Positions 36,624 through 45,261 are shown, counted from the first letter of the stretch. The stretch: DNA of 64,000 nucleotides from Streptomyces sp. NBC_01754 (GCF_035918015.1 NZ_CP109132.1:2542001-2606000); one strand, 5' to 3'. Notes: a model not told the origin generated them from the sequence alone. Numbers and translations are program-made.

Positions 36624-36962
36624 CTACAGATACAGCCCGGTCGAATCCACCGAGCCCTCGAAACGGTCCGCCGCCACCGCGTGCAGATCCCGCTCCCGCA
36701 TCAGCACGTACGCCACACCGCGGACCTCCACCTCGGCCCGGTCCTCCGGGTCGTACAGCACCCGGTCACCCGGCTCCACGGTCCGCACGCTCTGACCGAC
36801 CGCGACCACCTCGGCCCACGCCAGACGCCGGCCCACCGCCGCCGTCGCCGGAATCAGGATGCCGCCGCCGGAACGCCGCTCGCCCTCGGGCGAATCGGAC
36901 CGGACCAGCACACGGTCGTGCAGCATCCGGATGGGCAGCTTGTCGTCGGTGTTCTCGCTCAC
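36624..36962 (-). CDS. GroES-fold co-chaperonin-like protein
   Basis: The protein has 112 residues from a GTG at 36962. The GroES fold appears as IRMLHDRVLVRSDSPEGERR, SGGGILIPATA and VEPGDRVLYDPEDRAEVEVRG, with the mobile-loop region shortened. No groEL lies beside it, so it is a paralogue of the housekeeping GroES rather than the main copy. Its partner is unknown. Confidence 0.85.
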   Translation of the reverse strand: MSENTDDKLPIRMLHDRVLVRSDSPEGERRSGGGILIPATAAVGRRLAWAEVVAVGQSVRTVEPGDRVLYDPEDRAEVEVRGVAYVLMRERDLHAVAADRFEGSVDSTGLYL

Positions 36963-37073
36963 GCCCCCGAACCTACCTGCCCCGGCCCCGCCCGGACCCC
37001 CCAGGGCACCACGCGGACCCGGCCGGGACGGGCACGACACCCACCACGGCCGGACGGACGTCCTGAGCGTCCC

Positions 37074-37412
37074 TCAGCGCTTCTTCCGGCAGGACGAGCC
37101 CGACGAACGCGAGGACACGGTCAGCAACGCCACCGCACCCGCCACCAGCAGCGCCGCCGGGATCACCCGGTCCAGCCGCGGTGAGCCGTCCTCCGCCACG
37201 AACTGCGCCTTCACGCCCGACACCGACCGGTTCACCGCGACGTACGCACGCCCGGCCGTCCGGTCCACCGTCGACGCCACCCTGGCCTTCGCATCGCCCA
37301 TGATCGTCTGCGGGTGCACCCGCACCCCGATCTCGTCCAGCACCACAGCAAGCTGCTCACGCCTGCTGATGATGTCCGCCTCGATCTGCGCAGGGGTCCT
37401 CGTATCCGACAC
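37074..37412 (-). CDS. DUF3618 membrane protein
   Basis: The protein has 112 residues from a GTG with GGAGG seven bases upstream. DUF3618 is recognised by RTPAQIEADIISRREQLA with LDEIGVRVHPQ. One membrane helix (VIPAALLVAGAVALLTV) precedes a basic tail. These proteins are actinobacterial envelope components without a known role. The gene diverges from bcp. Confidence 0.85.
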   Translation of the reverse strand: MSDTRTPAQIEADIISRREQLAVVLDEIGVRVHPQTIMGDAKARVASTVDRTAGRAYVAVNRSVSGVKAQFVAEDGSPRLDRVIPAALLVAGAVALLTVSSRSSGSSCRKKR

Positions 37413-37541
37413 TGCGCCGCCTCCGTGGTCGTCGTCGGGTAAACCTTCATCGACAGTCTGTCAGCTCGACCGCCCGTACACCCGGCGGCACCCCCTATTA
37501 CGCTCGGTCCGACACACCCCGTATGCCACTCGAGGAGAAAC

Positions 37542-38009
37542 ATGAGCGAGCGACTCCAGACCGGCGACACCGCTCCCGCCTTCACCCTTCCGGACGCCGA
37601 CGGCAACGACGTATCGCTCGCGGACCACAAGGGCCGCAAGGTCGTCGTCTACTTCTACCCCGCCGCACTCACCCCCGGTTGCACCAAGCAGGCCTGCGAC
37701 TTCACCGACAACCTGGAGCTCCTGACCGGCGCCGGTTACGACGTCATCGGCGTGTCCCCCGACAAGCCGGAGAAGCTCGCGAAGTTCCGCGAGAAGGAAG
37801 ACCTGAAGGTCACCTTGGTCTCGGACCCCTCCAAGGAGGTCCTGGAGGCCTACGGCGCGTACGGGGAGAAGAAGCTCTACGGCAAAGTGGTGACAGGCGT
37901 CATCCGGTCCACGATCGTCGTCGACGAAGAGGGCAAGGTGGAGCGGGCTCTCTACAACGTCAAGGCGACGGGCCACGTAGCCAAGATCATCAAGGACCTC
38001 GGCATCTGA
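37542..38009 (+). CDS. bcp: thioredoxin-dependent thiol peroxidase (Bcp/PrxQ)
   Basis: The protein has 155 residues from the ATG at 37542 with GAGGAGAA upstream. The peroxidatic Cys sits in LTPGCTKQACDF near 47, and the resolving Cys five residues later, the alpha2-type PrxQ arrangement. VVYFYPAALTPGCT and GVSPDKPEKLAKFREKE are family blocks. It reduces hydroperoxides in the cytoplasm with thioredoxin. Confidence 0.95.
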   Translation: MSERLQTGDTAPAFTLPDADGNDVSLADHKGRKVVVYFYPAALTPGCTKQACDFTDNLELLTGAGYDVIGVSPDKPEKLAKFREKEDLKVTLVSDPSKEVLEAYGAYGEKKLYGKVVTGVIRSTIVVDEEGKVERALYNVKATGHVAKIIKDLGI

Positions 38010-38137
38010 CCCGGACACATCCCGTCCCCTGGCCGAAAACCTGTGACTGACATCGCAATCGGCCGTGGATCCGGTTTGCCACCGCCATGGCCGCGCAGAA
38101 GCCTTTCCTGAACACCACCCGAGGAGAGGACCCGGCC

Positions 38138-39634
38138 ATGGCGGCCTCCGACCCCCACCAGGACGCCGACCCCGAAGCGGTCAAACGCCACCCCGCACTC
38201 TTCCGTGCGATCAGGAAGCGTCAGAACCCCCGGCTCCGTCGGACCGACATCACCGTCACCGACGACCAGGCGGTCAAGCGCGCGGTGAAGGCGGCCTCGC
38301 TCGGTAACGCCATGGAATGGTTCGACTTCGGTATCTACTCCTACCTCGCCGTCACCATCGGCCATGTCTTCTTCCCGTCCGGGAACGACACCACCCAGCT
38401 CCTCTCCTCGTTCGCCACCTTCGCGGTGGCCTTCCTCGTCCGGCCCCTGGGCGGGATGTTCTTCGGCCCCATGGGCGACAAGATCGGCCGCAAGAAGGTC
38501 CTCGCCCTCACCATGATCCTCATGGCGATCGGCACCTTCGCGATCGGCCTGATCCCCTCCCACGGCACGATCGGGGTCTGGGCGGCCGTCCTGCTCATCG
38601 CCTTCCGGATGCTCCAGGGCTTCTCCACGGGTGGCGAGTACGGCGGTGCCTCCACGTTCATCGCCGAGTACGCCCCCGACAAGCGCCGCGGATTCTTCGG
38701 CAGCTTCCTCGAATTCGGCACCCTCGCCGGCTACGTGGGCGCGGCCGGCCTCGTCACCGCCCTCTACGCGATCCTGGACACCGGTCAGATGGAGTCCTGG
38801 GGATGGCGCATCCCGTTCCTGGTCGCGGGCCCGCTCGGCATGGTCGGCCTCTACCTGCGACTGCGCCTCGACGAGACCCCCGCCTTCCAGAAGCTGGAGG
38901 GCGGCACGGCGCACGCCACGGAGGCCGCCGACCACGTCGAGTCCACCGCCAAGGGCGATCTGGTCAAGATCTTCCGCCAGTACTGGCCGACGCTGATCCT
39001 CTGCATCGCCCTGGTCGGCGCGTACAACATCACCGACTACATGCTGCTGTCGTACATGCCGACGTACCTCTCCGACGAGCTCGGCTACAGCGAGACCCAC
39101 GGTCTGCTCATCCTGCTCGCGGTCATGGTCTTCCTGATGCTGATCATCAGCCGGTTCGGCAAGCTCTCCGACCACTTCGGCCGCAAGCCGCTGCTGATGA
39201 CGGGCATGCTCGGCTTCCTCGTCCTGTCCCTCCCAGCCTTCCTGCTGATCCGCCAGGGCAGCATCATCGCGATCACGGTCGGCATGCTGATGCTCGGCCT
39301 CTCCCTGGTCTGCATGCTGGGCACCATGTCCGCCGCCCTCCCGGCGCTGTTCCCGACCAACGTCCGCTACGGCTCCCTGTCGGTCGGCTACAACCTCTCC
39401 GCCTCGCTGTTCGGCGGCACCACCCCGCTGGTGATCACGGCGCTGATCAGCTGGAGCGGCTCCAACCTGATGCCGGCGTACTACGCGATGGCGGCGGCCC
39501 TGGTCGGCGTGATCGCGGTGGCCTGCATGAAGGAAACGGCCAACAAGCCCCTGGCCGGCTCCCCGCCCTCGGTGGAGACGACCGAAGAGGCCGTGGAACT
39601 GGTCCGGTCCCAGAGCCCGGACCCGAAGTTCTGA
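38138..39634 (+). CDS. MHS-family (ProP-like) MFS transporter
   Basis: The protein has 498 residues from the ATG at 38138, which has GAGGAGAGG upstream; an ATG 51 bases earlier is less well placed. MHS-family marks: NAMEWFDFGIYSYLA in TM1, RPLGGMFFGPMGDKIGRKK (motif A) and LQGFSTGGEYGGASTFIAEY. Twelve membrane segments are visible. Relatives take up osmoprotectants or organic acids with protons. It follows bcp after 128 bp and has its own terminator. Confidence 0.9.
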   Translation: MAASDPHQDADPEAVKRHPALFRAIRKRQNPRLRRTDITVTDDQAVKRAVKAASLGNAMEWFDFGIYSYLAVTIGHVFFPSGNDTTQLLSSFATFAVAFLVRPLGGMFFGPMGDKIGRKKVLALTMILMAIGTFAIGLIPSHGTIGVWAAVLLIAFRMLQGFSTGGEYGGASTFIAEYAPDKRRGFFGSFLEFGTLAGYVGAAGLVTALYAILDTGQMESWGWRIPFLVAGPLGMVGLYLRLRLDETPAFQKLEGGTAHATEAADHVESTAKGDLVKIFRQYWPTLILCIALVGAYNITDYMLLSYMPTYLSDELGYSETHGLLILLAVMVFLMLIISRFGKLSDHFGRKPLLMTGMLGFLVLSLPAFLLIRQGSIIAITVGMLMLGLSLVCMLGTMSAALPALFPTNVRYGSLSVGYNLSASLFGGTTPLVITALISWSGSNLMPAYYAMAAALVGVIAVACMKETANKPLAGSPPSVETTEEAVELVRSQSPDPKF

Positions 39635-39652
39635 ACCGGGCGTCCCCCACGA

Positions 39653-39682
39653 CCCGTACCGCTTCGACGGAAGCGGTACGGG
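39653..39682 (+). terminator. hairpin after the MHS transporter gene
   Basis: CCCGTACCGCTTC (39653-39665) pairs perfectly with 39670-39682 around GACG, 18 bp after the stop. Confidence 0.88.
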
Positions 39683-39782
39683 CCGTTCCTCATCTCATCG
39701 CATTCCGGACGTGACCATCCGATCAACGGTTCGTTGCTCCGTACGAGGCCGCGAACGGACGGCCGGACACGGAGGCGTCGAG

Positions 39783-40409
39783 ATGCCTGTGCGGTATACG
39801 CGCGAACTGCTGGAGGAAGCAGCCCGCGAGACCACGAACTGCGATGACGCAGTGCGCTGGTGCGGGGGGATACCGACACCAGGGAGCAGAAGGTATCTGC
39901 GGCGGAAGATGGCGGAGTCGGGAATCGACATCACGCACTTCGCCGACCCGAGGATTCGCCACACCGAAGCAGTGCTGCGGGAACTCGTGGCCCGTTCCAT
40001 GAGTGTGGCCGAGGTCGTACGCCGCCTCGGTATCAACCCTGTCGGCGGCAACCAGGCCCACATCGGCCGTCGGATAGCGGCTCTGGGCATCGACACGTCC
40101 CACTTCCTCCCGGCGCCTCGGGGCCGCCCTAAGGGCGCCCTCCGTGACCCACTGACCCTCAGGACTCCGGCGGACGGCCGAGTCCCCGGTGAACGGCTCC
40201 GGCGGGAACTCCTCCGGAACGGCGTTCAGGAGAAGTGCGCGCTGTGTGGCACCGGCGCACGGTGGAACGGTCGGCCCCTCAGGCTGGAGGTCGACCACAC
40301 GAACGGCGACTGGTGGGACAACCGCCAGGAGAACCTGCGCCTGCTCTGCCCCAACTGCCATGCGGTGACGGACACCTACCGCGGCCGCAAGCGCAGGCCG
40401 TGCACATGA
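39783..40409 (+). CDS. HNH endonuclease-like protein with two N-terminal HTH-like modules
   Basis: The protein has 208 residues from the ATG at 39783 with GGAGGCG upstream. Two ~45-residue modules (about 6-53 and 60-105) share the pattern S-x-x-EVVRRLGI...RR-I-ALGIDTSHF and end in ITHF or TSHF. The C-terminal HNH nuclease has CALCG, LRLEVDHTNGDWWDNRQEN and LRLLCPNCHA. The two Cys pairs bind zinc and His of DHTNGD is catalytic. It overlaps the next gene by four bases (ATGA); both belong to one accessory insertion beside a tRNA. Confidence 0.85.
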   Translation: MPVRYTRELLEEAARETTNCDDAVRWCGGIPTPGSRRYLRRKMAESGIDITHFADPRIRHTEAVLRELVARSMSVAEVVRRLGINPVGGNQAHIGRRIAALGIDTSHFLPAPRGRPKGALRDPLTLRTPADGRVPGERLRRELLRNGVQEKCALCGTGARWNGRPLRLEVDHTNGDWWDNRQENLRLLCPNCHAVTDTYRGRKRRPCT

Positions 40410-41245
40410 GTCGGCGAAACAGGTTCGCCCGGGACGTTCTGGTACGAACCGCAGCCTCGTCCACCAGCCTCGTCGACCTTCTCTGCCAACTGGGAGCACC
40501 ACTGGGCAGTGGGCCGCTCCGCTACCTCCGCACTCGGCTCGAGCGCTACGGGATCGACACCTCCCACTTCGTCGAGCAGCCCCTCCCCGAGCGGGCACGA
40601 CGGTCGTACTCCAGGGAAGTCCTCATGGAGGCGGCAGCTCACTCCCACAGCATCCGAGAGATGTTCGAGTACATGGGCCTTCCACCGAGCGACAGCCCAT
40701 ACGGATATGTCCGGAGGAAGCTTGACCGACTCGAGATCGATACCTCCCACTTCGCCAAAGGCCACAACCGGCGGTCGCCCCTTCCGGGACCCGAAGAACT
40801 GGCCTCGGTGGTGAGTCGGTCCGTAAGCCTGGCCGAGGTACTGCGCCGTCTCGGCCATGCGGACAACGGAGGCACCCGGGCCCGCCTGAAACGGGCTGTC
40901 GATGAACACGGGATCTCAACCGCCCACTTCATCGGGCAGGGACACACCCGTGGAGCGGTCTCGCCGTACCGCAAGTCCGCGACGGAAGTTCTCCGCCGTG
41001 CGGAGCCTGGATCGCAACGTATCCGAACAGCCCTATTACGACGGGCACTTGACGATATCGGTGCGCCCCGTGAGTGTGCCTCGTGCGGCATCGGTGAGAT
41101 CTGGCAAGGCAAACGACTCGTCCTGGAGATCGACCACGTCAACGGGGACCGGGTGGACAACCGTCGTGAGAACCTCAGGTACCTGTGCCCCTCGTGTCAC
41201 AGTCAGACGAAAAACTTCTCCAAACAGCACGGCCAGACCCAGTAG
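40406..41245 (+). CDS. HNH endonuclease-like paralogue with three HTH-like modules and a TTA codon
   Basis: The protein has 279 residues from the ATG at 40406, which overlaps the previous stop. Three modules, each ending in DTSHF or STAHF (about 10-55, 65-112, 125-172), precede a C-terminal HNH domain (CASCG, LVLEIDHVNGDRVDNRREN, RYLCPSCHS). It is a diverged tandem copy of the upstream gene with one extra module. Codon 41036-41038 is TTA, so translation probably needs the bldA tRNA and is tied to development. The target is unknown; homing, phage or restriction roles are all possible. Confidence 0.85.
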   Translation: MSRRNRFARDVLVRTAASSTSLVDLLCQLGAPLGSGPLRYLRTRLERYGIDTSHFVEQPLPERARRSYSREVLMEAAAHSHSIREMFEYMGLPPSDSPYGYVRRKLDRLEIDTSHFAKGHNRRSPLPGPEELASVVSRSVSLAEVLRRLGHADNGGTRARLKRAVDEHGISTAHFIGQGHTRGAVSPYRKSATEVLRRAEPGSQRIRTALLRRALDDIGAPRECASCGIGEIWQGKRLVLEIDHVNGDRVDNRRENLRYLCPSCHSQTKNFSKQHGQTQ

Positions 41246-41257
41246 AGTGACCCCTGA

Positions 41258-41333
41258 GGGTCCGTACCCCAGCTGGCCAAGAGGGCGCCGGTTTAGGTCC
41301 GGTGTGTCGTGGGTTCGAGTCCCACCGGGCCCA
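41258..41333 (+). tRNA. tRNA with UAG anticodon and short variable loop
   Basis: A full cloverleaf is visible. The acceptor GGGTCCG pairs with CGGGCCC (one G-U); the D-arm is CCC/GGG; the anticodon stem GCCGG/CCGGT encloses TTTAGGT; the T-arm is GTGGG TTCGAGT CCCAC; the discriminator is A. The anticodon UAG reads CUA (Leu), yet the variable loop has only five bases (GTGTC), whereas bacterial tRNA-Leu is class II with a long variable arm. CCA is not encoded. A bidirectional hairpin follows at 41341. Confidence 0.8.
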
Positions 41334-41340
41334 CAGGTAG

Positions 41341-41381
41341 AAGCGGGCCGTCACCTTCGTTTCGAAGGCGACGGCCCGCTT
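41341..41381. terminator. bidirectional hairpin between the tRNA and rdgB
   Basis: AAGCGGGCCGTC plus CCTTCG pair with CGAAGG plus GACGGCCCGCTT, 18 bp with one A-C mismatch and a TTT loop. It lies eight bases after the tRNA and four before the rdgB stop, so it can end both transcripts. Confidence 0.88.
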
Positions 41382-41384
41382 CAC

Positions 41385-41987
41385 TCAGCCCACCAGTTCC
41401 CGCACCACCGGCACCAGCGCCCGGAAGGCCTTGCCGCGGTGGCTGATGGCGTTCTTCTCCGCCGGGAACAGCTCCGCGCAGGTACGGGACTCGCCGTCGG
41501 GCTGGAGGATCGGGTCGTAGCCGAAGCCGTGGGTGCCCGCCGGGGTGTGGCGCAGGATGCCGGTCAGGCGGCCCTCCACCACGCGTTCGGTGCCGTCCGG
41601 CAGGGCCAGGGCGGCGGCGCAGGCGAAGTAGGCGCCGCGGTGCGGGGTGTCGATGTCGGAGAGCTGGGCCAGCAGCAGGTCCAGGTTGGCGGCGTCGTCG
41701 CCGTGGCGGCCGGACCAGCGGGCGGAGAAGATGCCGGGGGCGCCGCCCAGGACGTCGACGCAGAGGCCGGAGTCGTCGGCGACGGCCGGGTGCCCGGTGG
41801 CGCGGGCCAGGGCGTGGGCCTTGAGCAGAGCGTTCTCGGCGAAGGTGACGCCGGTCTCCTTGACGTCGGGGATGTCGGGGTAGGCGTCCGCTCCGACGAG
41901 GTCGTGGGCGAGTCCGGCGTCGGCCAGGATCGCGTGGAGTTCGGTGATTTTCCCGGCGTTGCGGGTGGCGAGGATCAGGCGGGTCAT
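41385..41987 (-). CDS. rdgB: non-canonical purine NTP pyrophosphatase RdgB
   Basis: The protein has 200 residues from the ATG at 41987 with GAGGG upstream. Family marks: LILATRNAGKITEL at the N-terminus, VTFAENALLKAHAL, VADDSGLCVDVLGGAPGIFSAR and GFGYDPIL, then ISHRGKAF. It hydrolyses ITP, dITP and XTP to monophosphates. It is the last gene of a minus-strand run with rph, as in many actinobacteria. Confidence 0.95.
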   Translation of the reverse strand: MTRLILATRNAGKITELHAILADAGLAHDLVGADAYPDIPDVKETGVTFAENALLKAHALARATGHPAVADDSGLCVDVLGGAPGIFSARWSGRHGDDAANLDLLLAQLSDIDTPHRGAYFACAAALALPDGTERVVEGRLTGILRHTPAGTHGFGYDPILQPDGESRTCAELFPAEKNAISHRGKAFRALVPVVRELVG

Positions 41988-41998
41988 GCCCTCGATTA

Positions 41999-42409
41999 TC
42001 AGGGGCCGCAGACCTCGCCGATCTCGGTGGCCGCGTCGGCGACCGGGAAGACGTCGGGGGTGGTGTCGCCCTTCTCGACGGCGTCCCGGACCTCGGTGAC
42101 GCCCGCCTGGAGGTCGTCGACGGCCTGGGAGAGGCCGGCGTCGTGCGTGACGTCGCCGAGGTTCCGCAGTTCCTCGTCGATCTCGTCGAGCGCCTCGGCG
42201 GTCTGCGCGGGGTCGTCGGAAGCGCGGGAGACGGCCTGCTGGAGGTTGCCGACACCGGTGGCTACGGCGTCGGCGGTGCGGACGCGGTCGAGGGCCCTGT
42301 CGACGGCCCTGTCGACGGACGAGCAGCCGGCCGCCGCGGTGAGCGCGAGCAGGGCGGCGGCGGTGGCGAGCGCGGTGGTGCGGCGACGGTGGCGGCGGCA
42401 CGCGGTCAT
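41999..42409 (-). CDS. small putative lipoprotein
   Basis: The protein has 136 residues from the ATG at 42409 with GGGGAGG upstream. Basic residues, a hydrophobic stretch and the lipobox TAAAGC (Cys near 28) indicate a lipoprotein. The mature part is mostly helical with heptad-like VDRAVDRALDRV and EALDEIDEELRNL segments. I recognise no family. It lies 11 bp upstream of rdgB, so they may be cotranscribed. Confidence 0.72.
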   Translation of the reverse strand: MTACRRHRRRTTALATAAALLALTAAAGCSSVDRAVDRALDRVRTADAVATGVGNLQQAVSRASDDPAQTAEALDEIDEELRNLGDVTHDAGLSQAVDDLQAGVTEVRDAVEKGDTTPDVFPVADAATEIGEVCGP

Positions 42410-42512
42410 GGTGCGGTCCTCCCCGGTCCCGGGCGGACGTGGACGGGCGCACGGTTCGACCCGCGCGCCCGTATCCGTCACGACGTCGTGCGCCGCGGTC
42501 CCGGTTACCTCC

Positions 42513-43250
42513 CTACTCGCCGAGTGTGCGGGCGAGGGCTTCCTCCTGGAGCGTGGCCAGGTCGACGCAGCCGGCGGTGGCGAGGTCGAGGAGGGCGTCG
42601 AGCTCGGTGCGGTCGAAGGGGGTGGCCTCGGCGGTGCCCTGGACCTCGACGAAGCGGCCGTCGCCGGTGCAGACGACGTTCATGTCGGTGTCGGCGCGGA
42701 CGTCCTCCTCGTAGCAGAGGTCGAGGAGGGGGATGCCGTCGACGATGCCGACGCTGACTGCGGCGACGGTGCCGGTGAGGGGCTTGCGGCCGTGCTTGAC
42801 GATCTTCTTGCCCTGGGCCCAGGCGACGGCGTCGGCGAGGGCGACGTAGGCGCCGGTGATGGCTGCGGTGCGGGTGCCGCCGTCGGCCTGGAGGACGTCG
42901 CAGTCCAGGACGACGGTGTTCTCACCGAGCGCCTTGTAGTCGATGACGGCGCGCAGCGAGCGGCCGATGAGGCGGCTGATCTCGTGGGTGCGGCCGCCGA
43001 TCTTGCCGCGTACGGATTCGCGGTCGCCGCGGGTGTTGGTGGCGCGCGGGAGCATGGAGTACTCGGCGGTGACCCAGCCTTCGCCGCTGCCCTTGCGCCA
43101 GCGCGGGACGCCTTCGGTGACGGAGGCGGTGCAGAAGACCTTGGTGTCGCCGAAGGAGATGAGTACGGAGCCTTCGGCGTGCTTGCTCCATCCGCGTTCG
43201 ATGGTGACGGGGCGGAGCTGTTCGGGGGTGCGGCCGTCGATACGAGACAT
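42513..43250 (-). CDS. rph: ribonuclease PH
   Basis: The protein has 245 residues, the usual length. Blocks: [59 protein letters not shown] and [16 protein letters not shown]. RNase PH trims the 3' ends of tRNA precursors phosphorolytically. The rph-rdgB order is common in bacteria. Confidence 0.96.
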   Translation of the reverse strand: MSRIDGRTPEQLRPVTIERGWSKHAEGSVLISFGDTKVFCTASVTEGVPRWRKGSGEGWVTAEYSMLPRATNTRGDRESVRGKIGGRTHEISRLIGRSLRAVIDYKALGENTVVLDCDVLQADGGTRTAAITGAYVALADAVAWAQGKKIVKHGRKPLTGTVAAVSVGIVDGIPLLDLCYEEDVRADTDMNVVCTGDGRFVEVQGTAEATPFDRTELDALLDLATAGCVDLATLQEEALARTLGE

Positions 43251-43320
43251 GATGTCGAGCCTATCGGCTCGGCCCGCGGTGCCCGGGCCGCCGGGTGGGC
43301 GGGAGTCCCGCTCCCCTGCC

Positions 43321-43369
43321 GGGTGGGCCGGGTACGCCGGGTGGGCCGGGTACGCCGGGTGGGCCGGGT
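43321..43369. repeat. 18-bp tandem repeat, 2.7 copies
   Basis: The unit GGGTGGGCCGGGTACGCC occurs at 43321-43338 and 43339-43356, with 13 more bases following. It lies between rph and nagF and does not encode anything recognisable. Confidence 0.8.
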
Positions 43370-43392
43370 CAGCTCCCTCGGCCCGGGTACGC

Positions 43393-43440
43393 CGCAGGCC
43401 CCGTTCCCCGGCCGGGGGAGCGGCGGGAGCGGGGCCTGCG
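43393..43440 (-). terminator. hairpin after nagF
   Basis: CGCAGGCCCCG (43393-43403) pairs with 43430-43440, with a self-complementary CCCCGGCCGGGG inside. It lies 30 bp downstream of the nagF stop on the minus strand. Confidence 0.7.
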
Positions 43441-43470
43441 GGGTCTGTGCGGACCGGGTGGGTCAGCCGG

Positions 43471-43704
43471 TCACATCATGTCTTCGATGTCGGCGGCGAT
43501 GGGGTCGGCGTCGGTCCCGATGACGACCTGGATCGCGGTGCCCATCTTGACGACGCCGTGGGCGCCGGCGGCCTTGAGCGCGGCTTCGTCGACCTTGCCG
43601 GCGTCGTGCACCTCGGTGCGGAGGCGGGTGATGCAGCCTTCGATCTCGTCGATGTTGTCGATACCGCCGAGCCCGGCGACGATCTTCTCAGCCTTGCTGG
43701 CCAT
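43471..43704 (-). CDS. nagF: PTS glucose/GlcNAc-type EIIB
   Basis: The protein has 77 residues from the ATG at 43704 with GGAGAAGGA upstream. It is a stand-alone [30 protein letters not shown] holds the phosphorylated Cys, and [14 protein letters not shown] follows. It passes phosphate from EIIA to N-acetylglucosamine bound by the EIIC proteins NagE1/NagE2. It diverges from nagE1, with a dre box between them. Confidence 0.93.
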   Translation of the reverse strand: MASKAEKIVAGLGGIDNIDEIEGCITRLRTEVHDAGKVDEAALKAAGAHGVVKMGTAIQVVIGTDADPIAADIEDMM

Positions 43705-43865
43705 GTCCTTCTCCCTGGTCTTTCGTGCGTGGGCGGCCCACCATGGGTCCGTTTCGTCACGGTAACGCACGGTTGGCCCAACTTCACGGGCGGGTAACCG
43801 CACGATCCCCAATGATGACGATCACTGGCGCCCCGTCTCACGGCGGGGCGCCGCACCATATCGCG

Positions 43866-43881
43866 ACTGGTCTACACCAGT
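43866..43881. promoter_or_regulatory. dre (DasR) operator between nagF and nagE1
   Basis: ACTGGTCTACACCAGT is a near-perfect palindrome and an excellent match to the DasR-responsive element. DasR is the GntR repressor of GlcNAc genes, released by glucosamine-6-phosphate. The position allows control of both divergent genes. Confidence 0.92.
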
Positions 43882-43923
43882 CTGCAACACCCGCCAAACC
43901 TGAAGTGTTCCGGGAGGATGCCG

Positions 43924-45183
43924 ATGAGTGCGAACGCGGCGACAGAACCAGGGCGGAAGTGGTGGAACGGGCCGGTCCAGGGCTTGCAGAAGGTGGGGCG
44001 CAGCCTCCAGCTACCGGTGGCCGTACTGCCGGCGGCGGGCCTGCTCGTCAGCCTCGGCAACCTCTTCGACTCGTATCTGGGCGGCGCCTTCTGGGAGAAG
44101 ACCTCCAGCGTCCTGCTCAACGGTGGCGGCGCCATCCTGGACGGCACGGTCGGCCTCCCCCTGCTGTTCTGCATCGGCGTCGCGATCGGCTTCGCGAGGA
44201 AGGCCGACGGTTCGACGGCTCTCGCCGCGGTCGTCGGTTTCCTCGTGTACCGGGGCGTACTCGCGGCGTTCCCGGTGGAGGGCACGGTGACGGAGGTGCT
44301 CCCGGAGGGCGAACCGCAGAACCCGGGCGTCCTGGGAGGCATTCTCATCGGTCTGCTGACCGCCGTCGTGTGGCAGCGCTTCCACCGGACGAAGCTGGTC
44401 GACTGGCTGGGCTTCTTCAACGGCCGCCGGCTGGTGCCGATCCTGATGGCGTTCCTGTGCGTGATCATCGGCGTACTGTTCGGCCTGCTGTGGCAGCCGG
44501 TGGGTGACGCGCTGACCTGGTTCTCCAAGCAGCTGATCGATCTGGGCGCCTGGGGCGCGGCGATCTTCGGCTTCGCGAACCGGTTGCTGATCCCGATCGG
44601 CATGCATCAGTTCCTGAACACCTTCTTCTGGTTCCAGGCGGGCGAGTTCACCGGGGGTGACGGCCAGACCGTCCAGGGAGACATCTCCCGCTTCTTCGCA
44701 CAGGACCCGACGGCGGGGCAGTTCACCTCCGGTTTCTTCCCGATCATGATGTTCGGTCTGCCGGCCGCGGCCCTGGCCATCGCACACACCGCGCGGCCGG
44801 AGCGCCGCAAGGAGGTGGCGGGGCTGATGCTGTCCGTGGCGCTGACGTCGCTCGTGACGGGGGTGACGGAACCGCTGGAGTTCTCGTTCATGTTCGTGGC
44901 GCCGCTGCTGTACGGGGTGCACGCGATCCTCACCGGCGTCTCGATGGGCGTCACCTGGGCGCTCGGCGTGCACGCGGGATTCAGTTTCTCGGCGGGCCTG
45001 ATCGACTACGTCGTCAACTGGCATCTGGACACGAAACCATGGCTGATCATTCCGATCGGGCTGTGTTTCGCGGTCGTCTACTACGTGGTCTTCCGGTTCG
45101 CGATCACCAAGTTCAACCTCCCCACCCCGGGCCGGGAGCCCGAGGAGGTGGAGAAGAAGATCGAGGAGGACCTCACGAAGTGA
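43924..45183 (+). CDS. nagE1: PTS N-acetylglucosamine EIIC, NagE1
   Basis: The protein has 419 residues from the ATG at 43924 (GGGAGG seven bases upstream); an ATG two codons earlier lies too close to that site. It is a glucose-superfamily EIIC with about ten membrane segments: LQKVGRSLQLPVAVLPAAGL, DGSTALAAVVGFLVY, NRLLIPIGMHQFLNTFFWFQ and TGVTEPLEFSFMFVAP (substrate Glu). No EIIA or EIIB is fused; NagF provides IIB. Confidence 0.92.
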   Translation: MSANAATEPGRKWWNGPVQGLQKVGRSLQLPVAVLPAAGLLVSLGNLFDSYLGGAFWEKTSSVLLNGGGAILDGTVGLPLLFCIGVAIGFARKADGSTALAAVVGFLVYRGVLAAFPVEGTVTEVLPEGEPQNPGVLGGILIGLLTAVVWQRFHRTKLVDWLGFFNGRRLVPILMAFLCVIIGVLFGLLWQPVGDALTWFSKQLIDLGAWGAAIFGFANRLLIPIGMHQFLNTFFWFQAGEFTGGDGQTVQGDISRFFAQDPTAGQFTSGFFPIMMFGLPAAALAIAHTARPERRKEVAGLMLSVALTSLVTGVTEPLEFSFMFVAPLLYGVHAILTGVSMGVTWALGVHAGFSFSAGLIDYVVNWHLDTKPWLIIPIGLCFAVVYYVVFRFAITKFNLPTPGREPEEVEKKIEEDLTK

Positions 45184-45237
45184 GGTGGAGGCCCTTCGAA
45201 GCAGGGAAGGACCTCACGAAACAGCGGACTCCCCCGG

Positions 45238-45261
45238 CCCCCGGACCCTCTGGTCCGGGGG
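45238..45261 (+). terminator. hairpin after nagE1
   Basis: CCCCCGGACC (45238-45247) pairs with GGTCCGGGGG (45252-45261) around CTCT. A 12-base word GGACCTCACGAA is repeated at 45168 and 45209, the first copy in the 3' end of nagE1. The rest of the 303-bp gap before nagE2 holds the dre boxes. Confidence 0.8.

Noticed and set aside
34559..37066. Very long plus-strand frame overlapping the PBP gene and running past it
   Set aside because: It is Arg/Pro-rich frameshift sequence of the PBP gene and runs across the opposite-strand sugE and GroES-like genes; no homology is seen.
39783..41333. tRNA-borne integration site (att) of the HNH insertion
   Set aside because: I found no second copy of the tRNA 3' end and no integrase in the window, so integration at the tRNA is not supported.
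43321..43369. Possible CRISPR-like array
   Set aside because: The 18-bp units are contiguous with no spacers; it is a simple tandem repeat. No CRISPR array or cas gene is seen anywhere in the window.
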